Shown here: piece by piece, positions 1-13,123 of the stretch
How positions within the stretch are numbered: position 1 is the first letter of the stretch
Layout: each line of letters starts with the position of its first letter
DNA from: Calycina herbarum
Lineage: Eukaryota; Ascomycota; Leotiomycetes; Helotiales; Pezizellaceae
Assembly (NCBI GenBank): GCA_001414485.1
Contig: LLEY01000006.1
Location: 124,001 to 188,000 of the forward strand
Direction of reading: 5' to 3'
Length of the DNA: 64,000 nt
Translations under genes and position numbers: made by a program
Notes under the pieces: generated by a model
Databases searched by the model: none
The model's input: the letters and a program-made list of their open reading frames with translations, nothing else
Told to the model about the DNA's origin: nothing

Positions 1-2035
1 AGGGTTCGCAGGAAAATCCCCATTCACAACATTCGGCGAATTTGTTCCAGCATCATACTCGAGTACCAAATCCAGGAATTGGGGCGAGCTGTCAGCTGTC
101 TTCCAATTCCTTCGCGAAACGTAGCATTGGGGCCCCTTCCTCGCCAACCCTCCTTCCAAGTACAGAATTTTATGGGTTAGGACGTGCCGTTGAGGCGTTT
201 CTAGGCTCTGTGCGTTGCATACAGGTATGGGGGAAATGCTGACAGACGATATCAGTTTCAAAGTTTCAATATGTACATAAGAGCGAGTTTTGATTAGAAG
301 AGAAAATTATTCTTCTGTTCTTTCTTCTCGGCTTGTTTTGTTTTCAGACTTTACTCTCAGGACTTTGATATTTCCAGTGGAAATTTCTGATTGAGATTCA
401 AGGGGGCTGAAGGTTGAAACCCACCCTGAGCTTCGTCAATGACAACAGGATATATTGCCATGTGTTGTGGAACCTTAACCAGACTTTGGGGTTTGGAATC
501 AGCAAGGGACTGTCAGGGTCTCATGCCTCGACCCTCATTAGAGGGCCATCGGATGACATCTGCACCTCCCTAGCAAAGGATCACCGTTCTAGAAACTGTC
601 TGATGGTTCGTCACTTCCTTTTGGGCAGTTCTGAAAACGGCAACTCCACTGTGTAAGTTTTTCATTGCCGAGCATTGATTCGAGAGGAAAAGCGGCTATT
701 ATCGATTCTCCAATATGTCCTTTACCGCAGACCACAAGGACTTCCAGACATGAACTACTTTCATCCCAGTGAACTACGTTTCCGTAATAGCCCATCTTTC
801 TATTCAGGAAGTAAGTGATCTTCGGAATTCGGTCAATCATTCTCGTACACAGGCTAGGAGCGACCGTCTCTGCGTACCAATGTAACTCGACAAGAAGTCG
901 GTGTGGGTATTCGCTCGAGAAACGACTGACTGACGTGCAGTGGAGTGATCGGTGATGCAACTAACAGCGGTCAAAAGATCCGACCCATCACAGTTTCTGC
1001 TGATAGTAAACAATAGTTGAAGAACAAGGAGAATCCTTCTTCGAAAGCGAGTACAGTTCTCTTCATTGTGACTTGTCATGTTTCTGCAAGGAGAGGAACT
1101 TGGCTCCATGGTGGGGTTCGGCAGTCTTTCTCGGCCCGGGACGACGTTTGCCAGGTCAACTCACACCCTTCTGTTACACTTCATTTTCGGGACAGGCCGT
1201 AATCAACTCTCGTAAGAAGCGGAGCAAACTTCGCCCTTTTCTTCCACGTGCGTCTGTCGTACAAAGGTCGTTAAGCGCCTCTCGAGTCTCCGTCTCCAGC
1301 CTCTCGAGTCTCCGTCTCACGAGGCGAGGAGAACTGTTCAGGCTTCCTACATTGCAGCGGCAGCGTGGTGCAGCGCCAAAATTTGCACTTCGTGTACCTC
1401 CGTACTGTGCACAACGTCTTCCTCCCAGCATCAGTCCACCCCAGTCCACCCTCGTCTCAATTTACCACACAGCGCGCCGACTCCCCCGATGCATAATGCC
1501 ATGTTGCGTTGATTCCTCCAGCCAGCCCGAAAGTCCTCGGTAAGTCTTGCATATATGTCTCTTGGGTTGCTGCATATGTTTGCTTGAGATCCCACGTGAG
1601 ATTTTCTTTTTTCTTTGTCGATGGCTTTTGGTTGTCACGGAATTTATAATTGCCCTGTGTGGTAATTCATTTTTCAAGACACCTATGACGAGGCTAAGGG
1701 GGGAAGCATTGGCTATTTCTCTACGATGAAAATTGTGCAGCTATTTTTTGAATGAGAACAAAGCTAACCATGGATCTTGAAGTTCTAGCTGCGGCAGATA
1801 GTTGTCATTTTTGTTCTGCTGCATTGCGTGAAACCGCTGTGGCCTTCACTGTTGGTGGGGCTTGATACATATCGTGAGAACACAGTGAATTGAGCAATCG
1901 TCATTGCCTTCACACTAAAAACAGACACATTTCATTTAGTTGAGAGAAAAATATTTTCGTGGGGTTTGCCAGAGCCTAGCCGCCTCTGCATCTCGGAAAA
2001 TTACAACCCAATCCAAGCTCTGTTGTGATAGCAGG
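1..2035. other. Upstream region without a supported gene
   Basis: No open frame here shows a recognisable domain or splices convincingly into one. The region probably holds the promoter and 5' leader of the EED-like gene. A 20-base direct repeat with a 22-base period (GCCTCTCGAGTCTCCGTCTC at 1277-1296 and 1299-1318) lies in a CT-rich patch, and a possible 5' UTR intron donor (GGTAAGTC) is near 1540. Confidence 0.5.
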
Positions 2036-4103
2036 ATGGCGCCAACCAAGCCCGAGTGGGATTTCCCCGTATTAAAATTCACCAGGCAACTGCAGGTAAG
2101 TAAATGGGTTGGTGGAGGATTGGTGTGGAGGCTCCCCGATCTCGATCTCAGAGTTCACGAACTGTTCCTAATGATTGCTTTCTTGTAGGGTGCTGCTGGA
2201 ATAGATTTCTACTCCGTCAAATTCTATCCGTATTCCTCACCAGGAGAAGATCCTATATTTGCAGTGGTAGGGGGATCGTATGTGAGTATACCCTGTGCAG
2301 TTGGACTTTGGAGTTTGGAGTCTGATGGAATCAAAGGTTTTCGTGGCTCGAGTAACTTCAAGTGGGGATCCAGAAATTTTAAAGCAATTCGACTTTCAAC
2401 AAGTGAGTAGGAATCCCGAGCTTTACTCTGCGTACACGTGGCCCCCCAATTTCTTGCCTCGAAAACTCTTAGACAATATGAAGCATTGTGCGAGAGCGTT
2501 TAGAAGGATTAAGAAGTAGCTTTCCTGATTCCTCTAGACCTTCTCTGACAATAGACATAGTTGTCCTAGACCCTTTCGCACGATTTTTAGGGTGTACTCT
2601 GAGGAAAGCCCGTCTCTCTTACAGTTCTTGGGATCTCGAGTTGCTGCTAATTTTGCGAAGGAATCAGAGGATTTGTACGCTTGTGTTTGGACGAAAGATC
2701 TAGCGACAGGATCACCTTTACTTTGCGTTGCTGGACGTGAGGCGGTCATTCATGTTATAGATGTGGTGGAAGGAGCAGAATGGAGGGTATTATGATCTCT
2801 TACTTCTTCCATCTTTATTTGTTGCTTGCTAAATATTACTCAGGTTCTGTCTGGTCATGGCGGGGTAAGAAGTCAAGCTAATTGAAAACATATCAATTAC
2901 TAAACTATCATAAGGACATTCATGAGCTCGTCATTTCGCCAACGAACCCTCACATTCTAGCCTCCGCTTCCCACGACAATACTATTATGGTATGGAGTCT
3001 TGACCCGGCCCATGAAAAACACCCTCTTGCAGCAATCTTGGCTGGTGAGGAACATAGAGATGTGATCTATACAATAGTAAATAAACTCCGATATCCAAGT
3101 CTACCCCACGCTAATCAATTTAGGCATTTCACCAAAATGGTAGGTATCTATTGTCGGGTGGAAACAACAGTATCGTCAACCTCGTACGTCGCCTTTTCGT
3201 TTTTACAACAAGACACTACTAAACCGTCTACAGTGGACACTGCCGATTTTCCCAGACAAAAACACAGGGGCCCCAAAGCCAACGCTCATCCGCTACCCCC
3301 ATTTCTCTAGCTCGGAGATCCACGATACAGTTATAGATTGGTTCGTCTACCACTCCTGCCCTTCCTACACGCTAACATCTCACAGTGTCGCTTTCCACGG
3401 TGACTTGATCATCTCCAAAGCTGAACGCGAAGATTATATAGTCCTATGGTCCATCACAAACTTCGATTCCTCCCGCCCCCCACCATCCTCCGTCTCAGCC
3501 CCAGCAACTCAAGGAATCGAGACACGCTCATATTTTCAACCGACAGACGAAGCAGAAAAATTCATGAGACTCACACAATTCCTTATTCCGGAGGGTGAAC
3601 TGCTATACATGCGTTTCAGTCTCTGTCCTCCCACCAGTAACACCGGGCCAATTCTTGCATTCTTGAGTATGGGTGTGAAATCCAAAATGTATTTCTGGGA
3701 TCTCAAGAGACTGGGGGAATACACAAAAGAAACTCCGACGGATCATCAGAACGCCACGAATCGTCCGGCATTTCTTAAGACGAAGCAAAAGTCAAAAGGT
3801 GGTGGTGGAGCGATCTCGAGAGTGAGGAATACGAGTCCTAGTGGGAGTGTTAGCTCGAGGCAATCTGCTGAGAGTCTGGAGCGACCCATTTCGAACGTGG
3901 ATTGGGAGAAGACTTTGGATGATTGGAAGAAGATGTATGGGGTTGGTGGGGGGAACGAGGAGCTTGTTGCTCATAGCGAGGTGAAAGTTGGTGATTCGAG
4001 GATGCCGGGGTTTACGGGGAGGATGGTTGCGTGGAGTAGGGATGGGGAGTGGTGTGTTGTTGCTGGGAGTGCGGGGTCGCTTGCTGTTTTTGGGAGGAAG
4101 TAG
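2036..4103 (+). CDS. eed: Polycomb protein EED homologue (PRC2 WD40 subunit)
   Basis: Nine exons joined in frame (2036-2095, 2189-2281, 2337-2402, 2625-2786, 2844-2864, 2915-3076, 3124-3183, 3234-3340, 3386-4103) give 482 residues; human EED has 441. Visible WD-repeat stretches are GEDPIFAVVGGSYVFVARV, LYACVWTKDLATGSPLLCVA, ILASASHDNTIMVWSL (about residues 147-163) and GRYLLSGGNNSIVNLWTL, followed by the EIHDTVIDCVAFHGDLIISK blade. The order and wording match the EED/ESC family rather than generic WD40 proteins. EED scaffolds the H3K27 methyltransferase complex in the nucleus and reads H3K27me3. A low-complexity insert (about residues 365-420) precedes the last blade, AWSRDGEWCVVAGSAGSLAVF. 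Exon 5 is only 21 nt. The ATG at 2036 was chosen because it directly precedes conserved sequence; an in-frame ATA-type extension to 1940 has no support. Family assignment is firm; exon edges come from phase and consensus. Confidence 0.9.
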
Positions 4104-7100
4104 GGAGAGACGTGGAAGGGGTGGAAGGGTATTTCTTCCTCTTATAAGTTCTTAAAGGTGGTTCACAGATGAGCCGCCTTTCACTCCGACTATCAACAGG
4201 GGCATCTCAGTTCAATGCTGCCTCGATTTGTTTAGTCGGTAATGTTGTGAGGGTCTCTGGCCCGGCCTAGAACATTAGAATCAATTATTTGGGGGACAAT
4301 TGCTGATTGGTGGAGGCATGGAAGAAGTGGGGCGACTACGGCAGGTTTTGCTTGACCAAGTGTGCAGCCACAACTCTCCAAGGAGTGATATGCAACTTCT
4401 TAACGCAATACCCTTTTGTTTTTATTAATTAATATAATGTATCTTCGAAGGTTATAGAATACAATGTTATAGCCTTTTCAAAAATTAAAAAGTGTTGTAG
4501 GTTGCGATAGTTATAATAAAATTAAGTCGTGTACCGCCTTTATAATAAATGCATGTCCAATTTGGTGTGCATCACTTATTAACCGCAGTGTTGTGTTGGT
4601 GAACGTAGATTTTATGCTCCTAGTGTTAGGTGCTTATACATTACTTTATGCTCACTTGTCCCCCAAATAATCGATTCCAGAACATTAGGTACGCGTATAA
4701 ATGACCAAGACCAATGAGTCTGAGCTTCGCCTCTGGGCAATAAAGGAAATCAAGTCTCCCTAATTGGAAACCTACTTTGTTCACTTTGTAAAAGGGTTGG
4801 TCATCACTTCTCGGCACCTAACCTGCTCTACGAAAGATTTCATGAGCCGATACAGATTTGAAGATTTGAAGGGGAAAAAAATAGTTTCTTGATTCTCCTA
4901 AATCTCTAGACTATTATACAATTAAGAGCAAATTAGGTGCCGGAGATTAATGTTCACTTCTCTTACCTTTGATCCCCTCCCCTTCTCCAGTTTAGAACTA
5001 GTTTTTAAAATGAGTTGGCTAGCTTGCTAGCCACGGATATTTCAACCAGTTTTATTAAGCAGTTCATCTGTTCTTCGTCTTCGCTGCTTTGAAGGCCACC
5101 ATCATAATTCTTAATAATTAATTGTTAGTCTAGAACTTTGAGTCTATCATACTTAAATGGGAGAACGTTTGCAATTCCAAGAAATCTATATCTCCCAGAA
5201 CAGGGTTACTGTTATAAATTAGACTAGGGATAGAAGAGTCTTTTGTGCCCAATATTAATGGGTAAGGGTATGGAGGAGTGTGGCAGAATGTGTTTTCTTA
5301 AAGTTAAGTCCTCCTGGATTCTCAGCGTTTGTAGAAGAGATGAGGCAAGCAGAAACGACAGCAGAATTAAAAACGACAGGAGATGTTGAGGGGTCTGGTT
5401 CACTTCCAAAGCCTCTGTGAAGGATTTGCTTTGATGGTCTTACTGAATGGTGAGCTCGCAGCTTGAAGAAAAGGGAAGGTAATGTGGATGAAGGTTCCTA
5501 TCACAGGCGACAAAGTGCTTCTCCCATTCTTTTTCTCTATCTCTATTCCACTGAGTTGAGGGTTTGTGTGTGGTATACAGGATGTTTTATACAGTTGAAG
5601 ATACTTCTAGACCTTTGGGAAGAATGGCAGACCTTCTTTGCTGAGCAGAACTGTTCCTTAGTACTTGGGTGTCAAATATAGATTTCTGGTCCCTGGTTTG
5701 TTAGAACCCATGATGCATACTCAGATGATACACAGTCTAAGTTTAGTGAGATATCATTTGAATGGTGAAGTGCTTATCTCCTATATAATATCTCAAGTCA
5801 CACCTGCTATCTTCATTGTCAACACAACCTTGCCATATCACCGAACAAGATTTGGATTTCCATATTGAAGCTAATTTTTAGATGCGCGACGAAACCTCTT
5901 CTCTTCTTCTTAATAAGTCTCCGTTTTCTAGAGTCTGTGTGGCTTTCTTACGATCGGCTCGATACTGCTTCTGGTATTTAGTACTTGGATTCGACAGTAA
6001 GCTAGTTTTCGACAGTGAAAAGTCGTTGGTATTTTAGAAGCAAGACTCCTCACTTGTAAAAATCCCCGAGAGGGGTTAACGTAAATTGTTTATCTAGAAA
6101 GCTTCACTGCTGGAGTTGGACTTTGGGGTGAAACTAATACGAGTAACTCTACGAACCAACTGAGAGGTCTTGCGTGATGTTTATTTATGGCGTTCCGGAG
6201 TCTCTAGTATGGCCACATCGTGCTTTTTTAAGTAGTGTCTAGGAAAAGCCTGGAACAGTTGCATTCACATTTAAAACCCGAAACCTAGATTCTTCTGAGC
6301 GTCCTTGGAAAATGAATGTTGTTCTAGAAGATCTAATAATAAATGGCGGATTTCAAAGTTCCGGATTCTCACAAATTTGGGAGATATCGAATTTCGATGA
6401 AGTTTCTTTGATACATTAGCAAATGATATGTTTGTTAGACTGTACTTGTAAAAATAGATGTGCTTCTTGTCCTACTTCGCTGTGGTTTCATCTGAATTGT
6501 AAGGGGTACTTGCTTTTGAGTTTGTATCCTTGGAGTTCTGTTGTGTTTTCCTTTACGAATGTAAAGGTACTAAGGTATACCATAGCTCATTTTTCTCGTT
6601 CAATTACGTATTAGGTTCTTGATTTAGGTACTAGTTATCTAAGTGTTTCTCGCCGGGAAAAAGTTTGGGTGAAATATTGCAAATCCCGGGAGTAGAGTGC
6701 TGAGTCAATTTGCAATGTACTCGAACTATTGGAGAAGACAGGAGAGGATTGCCGAGCTAATTTGCTATGGACTGGAGCTGCAAGAGAAACCAGAACATGA
6801 TATCTCGTTTCACTTGTAACTTGTAGAATGCTTGTTGCGGGAATGGCACGTGACCACGCTAGTGGAAGGACCTGTAGATAGTTACGAGTGCTCCGCACTC
6901 TCCCCTTCTCTCTTTAGACGTTTATTACCACACCACATAAGAGATTACCTTTCACTTACTCACTTGCCCCGCCATAAGCCGTGAATCGTGAACGAGTCCC
7001 ATATGCTACAATGTTCCTTGGAAAGTTGACACTGATGGGAGCAACTAGCTTCATTACGTTGGATTCGAAGGTGAGTTTGCTTTCGAGGGTAAGAAGAGGA

Positions 7101-9060
7101 TTTTTGGTTTCCTGTAAAACAGGATATATCAAAGGGTCACTAGGCTAGAGTGATTTCTTTCTCGTTGGCTGAGCAGACACCAGGTTTTCACGGGGGTCTG
7201 ACTTGCTCTTGAGTCTCCTCTATGTGATGGTTCTGAAGCCAGGCACTTCCCAATGAATTCTCATCCATGCAACCTTTTGTTCCCCCACTCCAGTCTAAAT
7301 ATGTGTGGCTGACGATTGATTTGTTCAAGGTTCTTGAATGGTATGTAAAAGACCCCTTTCTACCTTCCTAAGAATATAATTGAGAAGAGGGGAAGTTGAA
7401 GTTGATCTATACACACGCTGTTAGTAGTCTTTCAGAGTTTTCGAATTCTCTTAAACTGCTCATGTTTGTAGAATATGAAATGTAACAACTTGTTTGTATA
7501 AGGAAGATGAATCGTGTATATTTTTAGGGAAGGAATATGCAGAAAGCTGGCAATAAGAGGAGATACCTAGAATCTGTGATCTCTTTTAAGATAAATTTAA
7601 GAGAGAACCATGCCCCTTTCAAGTTTCAAGTATCGCCGTACAACAAGAGCGAGACGGAGTCCCAATGAAATCGAGGCACCAGCACTTCCCACCGTCGTCT
7701 CCTCCCGTATGGAAAACTATGAGCTGGCCATGGTTGAGAAACTTGTCAAAAAAGTCTCACAATTGGCCCAACACGATTTACACAATCGAGACTATGAACA
7801 CTGATACTTGGCATTTCTCAAACGACAGTAGAAATAAAAACGGTGGTAGATACTAGTTGCGAATATCTAAAGTACACCCCAAGGAGAGAGGGGGTTTCAT
7901 GCGGTGGGTTAATTAAATAAAGATGACCGCGAAGGCCATGGCGTCTTTGGGGCATGTTGATGTCGTACATACCAGCGCCAGTGATGCTCTTCTTGCAATC
8001 TTACTATTGATTATGTCAAAAGTACTAAAATCTCTGGTACCCGGTTTGATTTAAAAGCTTAGGTAACTAGCTCCATTCTTTAAGTAGAATGAGACATTAT
8101 TTGAGCAGTGGATTATATGTTGACTTTGGAATTCCCAAGTCACATCAGCTACTGATCTCCCCACTACAACACTAGTTAAAGAGATGCTATGCGGAACACA
8201 CACTTGATCTCATCACCTACTACACAATACTTACATATCACGTAAAAATTTAAACCTCGGTTTTCATCTCTCCCGCTTACAAAAGCGAAGCCCGAGTCCA
8301 CAAATGCAAACCACGCAATTAATTACACACACACGATAATCCTACGGAGACGCCACTCTTACCAATCAGTTCTTCAGAAGACCACACAAGAGAACGACAG
8401 AAGACGAGTTCCCATTTGAAGTTATCTTTCTTTGGTCTACGTCCAAAACACCTTATATTAACTTAATACCTTGGGTTGGAGACTGCAAGTTATTTTTCGA
8501 CAGTAACAAGAAGATTTGAGTTTCTCGGAAGGGTCTAGAAGGATAGGTTGAAGGTTGAAGGGAAGGCTGTTTACGTGGCATTGTATGTTTACTCTAAAAG
8601 AGTGAGAAACGAGGTGATACAAGTCCTTGTGTGTTAGTCCACATTTCTAGGTCGCTTATGTCGTACTGGTGCGATCATACTAAGAAATTTGGAGTATTGA
8701 GAGCTTCTTTTTATAAATAGTTGCAGAAATGAAAGGAAAGTAGAAAGACATCAAAGGGTTGAAGATTATGTTCTTATGAGAAAACTAGAAGGGTAGTACG
8801 TTCTTCTCAAGTAGGGTGTTTCGAAAGGTCCTTCTATAAATAAAAGCATTCAAGTAAGAATTAGACTAGAACTAGATCCGATATATAAATATACTTCATG
8901 TAGTAAGAAAGTAAAGAACAAGTATCTTGTACTCTTTAGAGAAATTAAAAGATCAGATTTCGAGTCGAAATCTTAATAACTAGAAACCAAAACATCGTCG
9001 TAAGTTCATCCAAGTAACGTCCTTTTGCCAACCCATTTGCGATACTTCAAGAACCTAAGA
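4104..9060. other. Gene-poor AT-rich intergenic region
   Basis: Only short chance frames occur and I recognise no gene. The region is AT-rich, with many TTAAT and TATAAT runs, which fits relic transposon DNA or a heterochromatin-like spacer. It contains the 400-base inverted-repeat element listed separately. No tRNA-like A/B box pair was seen. Confidence 0.5.
4278..4677. mobile_element. MITE-like element with 25-base terminal inverted repeats
   Basis: The left end (GAATCAATTATTTGGGGGAC, from 4278) is the reverse complement of the right end (ending at 4677), with about two mismatches over 25 bases. The identical sequence AGAACATTAG lies at 4269-4278 and 4679-4688, just outside or touching the ends, as expected for a target-site duplication of 9-10 bases. 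The 400-base interior has no coding frame and is AT-rich. Size, inverted ends and a 9-10 base duplication suggest a non-autonomous Mutator-like (MULE) element; that class assignment is inferred. Confidence 0.72.
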
Positions 9061-9069
9061 ATATACTAC

Positions 9070-9515
9070 GACTACTTCGTCTGATATAGGAGAACTCCAT
9101 TCAAGGTTTTAAGAATAACTGAGACATTTGAAATTTTGCGATCTGTAATAAAACTACAGACTTCACTTGTGTAAAATTCACTTACAAACTTCGTCTGAAA
9201 TAAATTTCCCTTCTTTGAATAATCCATCTAGAATGAGAAATTGCGACATGCAAAAAAACTTGTATTTACAGACTTCACTCCAGTCAACTTCACTTGATAG
9301 ATTCGTCTGATATAATTGCTATTTTCTAAATAATTCAAAGTAAATGAGACATTTGAGAAATTGCGATATGCAACAAATCTTTGGAACCTAGGTTGGCGAG
9401 TTTCACTTGCTTCATTTGTCACTTTATCTGAAGTATCGAAAATTAATTCAAATAATTGAAAGTAAATGAGACATTTGGAAATGTGCGATGTGCAACAAAA
9501 CTTTTGAGAATGCAA
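9070..9515. repeat. Degenerate ~115-base tandem repeat, about four copies
   Basis: Two short words recur in register. CTTCGTCTGATATA-like words lie at about 9075, 9189, 9302 and 9421. GAGACATTTG..AATTGCGAT.TGCAACAAAACT-like words lie at about 9121, 9234, 9346 and 9468. Spacing is 113-122 bases. Copies are diverged but collinear, so this is an old tandem array. A weaker partial unit may precede it near 9032. Confidence 0.75.
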
Positions 9516-10624
9516 CCCACTCTTGTTCACACTACTTACAAGGATGTAGTTTCCATACTCGAAATAAGTGAATACATAGTAACACAGTAGGGAATGGCAA
9601 CAACAGTAACTCGGAATCAATAGCGCCAAAGCAGTATACAGTATACAATACACAGCGGACGCCACAAGGGAATGCAAGAAGGTAATTGCAGTCGGAGATA
9701 ACACGGGCATTGACGGAAGAATCCTTCAGCAAAACCCCTTTACTTCTACATCGACCGATGCAACGGTAGCGTATTGTACATTTTGCGTCGTAATCGTAAT
9801 CAGGAGACTTTGTAGAGCACACCCACACCATTACAATTACAATTACAATTACAATGGTAAATGGTGGTGTGGTCAAGCGATCCAGTCATGATATGCTGAG
9901 CCGCTAATGGCGCCATGGCAGGGGAGCTGGTCGGGAATGACGATTTGCTTCTTCGCGAGCAGATAAACAAAACAAGAGACTCCTGCTGTGAGGGAAGCGT
10001 CAATTGAATTATTCCGACAGCAGCAACAGATTGAAGCTATCCCCATCCAAGGCTTCCCCCAATTTCTTTGATGAGTGAAGATTTTCGGGCTCAGAGTGCC
10101 CTTGTGGCCGAATTGCAAGAGCGACTCTCTCGCCGGGATGGGCCATAGCCGGCATAACTGATTGGGTACAGCGCTCACAGGGGCTTCCAGGGACCTCCAA
10201 GGAGAAGATTTAGTGGGGAGGAAGAGCATGAATTCAGTCTTCTCACTCGCTGAGGAAGCCGTAGATGGGCGGCCACAGGGATGGCATGGGGCATCTGCAC
10301 CTCCTTCCCTTCCCCACCGGTTTAGATAATCAATCAACCGAAATCAATTTCCAATTTTTGGGACTTTGCGACTTCTCCTGCTTCCTCGAGTCCCCCTTTC
10401 CTCTTTTCTCCTGGAGTACGGTCTTCTCTTCTATCTCTTTAATCGGTCTCCCCGACCGGATCTCGAATCCTCCTCCTTTCGTCCCTTCAATTGCGACGCA
10501 CATATCTGCGATCGCCTGTCAGAATCTTGGTACTCGTTCACTCAGGTACCAGCTGGATTCCCAACCCGGCTCATAACCAACCCAACGATAGTAGCATAGC
10601 CAGTGCGATTACACCGCAACCACG
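9516..10624. other. ERG5 upstream region
   Basis: No supported gene. A TTACAA hexanucleotide microsatellite of about four copies lies at 9831-9855. The GC content rises from about 9880. The CT-rich part from 10300 to 10620 looks like the ERG5 promoter and 5' leader. Confidence 0.5.
9831..9855. repeat. (TTACAA)n microsatellite
   Basis: Just over four perfect hexamer copies, flanked by CCACACCA and TGGTAAATGG. No coding role is apparent. Confidence 0.9.
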
Positions 10625-12392
10625 ATGGCCACCATAATATCACCCCCCAACGTCAGCTTTGCTTCGCCTCTGGCTGACGCAAACGTTGCGCAAATCGTAG
10701 GCCATCCCCAAATTGATAGCTTGTTGTCCACCATCTACCAACTCAGCCCATGGACCATTGCCTTGACCCTCCTGGCAGTCTTAATCGCATACGACCAATG
10801 TAAGAAGATCTGCCTCCTCCATGCCCCGCAACCTTAACTGACAGTCGCACAGGTAGTTATATCTGGCAGAAGGGCTCCATTGTTGGTCCAGCGTTCAAGA
10901 TTCCTTTCATTGGCCCCTTTCTCGAATCCGTAAACCCAAAGTTCGAGGAATACCAGGGAAAATGGGCCAGTGGGGAGTTGAGTTGTGTCTCGGTTTTCCA
11001 CAAGTAAGCGATCCATACATGCTTTGCGGACGGCCAGCCCCTAACATGCTTCTTTCAGATTCGTCGTTATTGCCTCTACTCGTGACATGTCCCGAAAAGT
11101 CTTCAACTCGCCCGGATTCGTCAAGCCATGTGTGGTGGATGCCGCCCATAAACTTCTTGGGCCAACCAACTGGGTCTTTTTGGATGGAAAAGCTCACGTC
11201 GATTTCCGAAAAGGTCTCAACGGTCTATTTACTCGAAACGCCCTCGGAACATATCTGCCAGGACAAGAGGAAGTTTACAATGTCTATTTTAAGCGATTTC
11301 TCCGAGTTTCCAAAGAAGCAAATGGCCCAATCCCCTTCATGGCTGAATTCCGAGAGGTTATGTGTGCTGTTTCATGTCGGACGTTTGTTGGACATTATAT
11401 TTCTGATGAAGCTATCAAGAAGATTGCCGACGATTATTACAACATTACCGCTGCTCTCGAACTCGTCAATTTCCCAATCATCCTCCCATTCACGAAAACA
11501 TGGTATGGAAAGAAGGCTTCTGAGATGGTTCTGGAAGAATTCGCCAAGTGCGCGGCAAAGAGCAAGGTCCGCATGGCAGCTGGAGGCGAGGTCTCTTGCA
11601 TTATGGACGGTTGGGTGAAGTCTATCCTTGATTCTGCCACTTACAGAGAACGTCAAGAAAAGGGTCTCTCCATGGAAGGAATTGAGAAGCCATCGCATAT
11701 GCTCCGTTCATTCTCCGATTTCGAAATCTCCCAGACTATCTTTACCTTTTTATTCGCCTCCCAAGATGCCACCAGCAGCGCTTGCACCTGGTTATTCCAA
11801 ATTATGGCTCAACGACCAGATGTCCTTGACAAGATCCGAGAAGAAAATCTCCGAGTTCGAAACGGCGACAGAAGTGCTCCAATTACCATGGAAATGTTAG
11901 ACGATATGGTATATACCCGCGGTGCAGTTAGAGAATTGTTGAGATATCGTCCTCCAGTCCTCATGGTTCCATATCTCGCCAAGAAAGCCTTCCCCATCAC
12001 TCCAACATACACCGTTCCCAAAGGCGCCATGATCATTCCAACCACTTACCCATCTCTTCGCGACCCCGAAATCTACCCCAACCCAGACTATTATGATCCT
12101 GACAGATATGTTACTGGTGACGCCGATGTCAAGGGAGCCAAGAACTTCTTGGTCTTTGGAACTGGACCTCATTACTGCCTTGGTCAAATCTACGCACAGA
12201 ACAACTTGGCTCTTATGGTTGGGAAGGCTTCGATGGAGTTGGATTGGGTTCATCATCCTACACCGCTGTCGGAGGAGATTAAGGTCTTTGCTACTATTTT
12301 CCCCAAGGTAATTTATCCCATATGTTTTGCACAAGGAAATTACTAACAAGATATAGGACGACTGCCCATTGACTTTCACCAAGCGACCATAG
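10625..12392 (+). CDS. erg5: Sterol C-22 desaturase, cytochrome P450 61
   Basis: Four exons (10625-10799, 10853-11003, 11059-12307, 12357-12392) give 536 residues, the usual length for CYP61. This enzyme introduces the C22-C23 double bond late in ergosterol synthesis at the ER membrane. An N-terminal membrane anchor ([15 protein letters not shown]) is followed by [20 protein letters not shown]. The I-helix reads [12 protein letters not shown], the ExxR motif is in [10 protein letters not shown], and the haem loop is [10 protein letters not shown] with Cys482. The last exon encodes only [11 protein letters not shown]. Catalytic motifs look intact, so the gene is likely functional. CYP51 was considered but the haem loop and C-terminus are CYP61-like. 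It is an azole-era marker of the ergosterol pathway but no resistance change can be judged here. Confidence 0.95.
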
Positions 12393-13044
12393 ATTTAGAT
12401 CGATCGAAAATGTTCGGTGTCGATAAATGATTGAAGAAGAGGGTTGAACAAACCCATTAATGACGAGAGTTGCTGAGCAATAGAATAAGTTCTTGTTTTT
12501 TGTTTATGCTGCTCCTGCCACTTCATATGCATATTGCACATAGGGAAGGTCGTGCGTGCTTTTGGCGCCTGGTGAAATGGGAGGGAGGAGGGAAAACCAG
12601 GAATAATGGATGGGAAAGAGACATCCTAATAATATCATACCCCCTTTTGTAATTAATCCGACAAACCTTTGAGAATAAAAAAATGTCAAAGTTCAAGTCT
12701 GTTTTTGTTTGATGGTTTTGGTTTTGCTCTTCCGATGTCGCAGTTGGATGGTTAAGGTTATTGGAGAGATGGAGAAATGGTTCTCCCGTGCTGACAGAGG
12801 CGTGTAGTATTTAGGTAGAAGGAAGTGTTGATCGACGTGCTTACGAAGCTCGCCATGGGGTTTTGTTGACCGCCTTTACTGTACTGGAATCCATGTGTTG
12901 TTTTTTTTGGAGAAGGCAGATATAACTCATAGACGTCCGAAATTTCGAACTCCGTTGCGCGAGTTGTACTTTGAGATTGGATTTTTGGGAAATGACACCA
13001 TATATCTTACAAAGCTTCCTTCCTTAATGTACGTGTATGATTAT

Positions 13045-13123
13045 TTGGTTGGTTGGTTGGTTGGTTGATTGGCACTGGTATGGTATGGTATGGTATGGTA
13101 TGGTATGGTGTGGTATGGTATGT
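13045..13123. repeat. Adjacent (TTGG)n and (TATGG)n microsatellites
   Basis: About six TTGG tetramers at 13045-13068 are followed within ten bases by about nine TATGG pentamers at 13077-13122, with one TGTGG variant. The two short tandem tracts sit side by side in non-coding DNA. Confidence 0.9.

Noticed and set aside
589..1109. Overlapping minus-strand frames of 123 and 90 codons
   Set aside because: No recognisable domain, no supporting splice signals, and the region fits promoter or leader DNA.
9228..9710. 160-codon minus-strand frame
   Set aside because: It runs through the degenerate tandem repeat and shows no protein family; best explained as chance.
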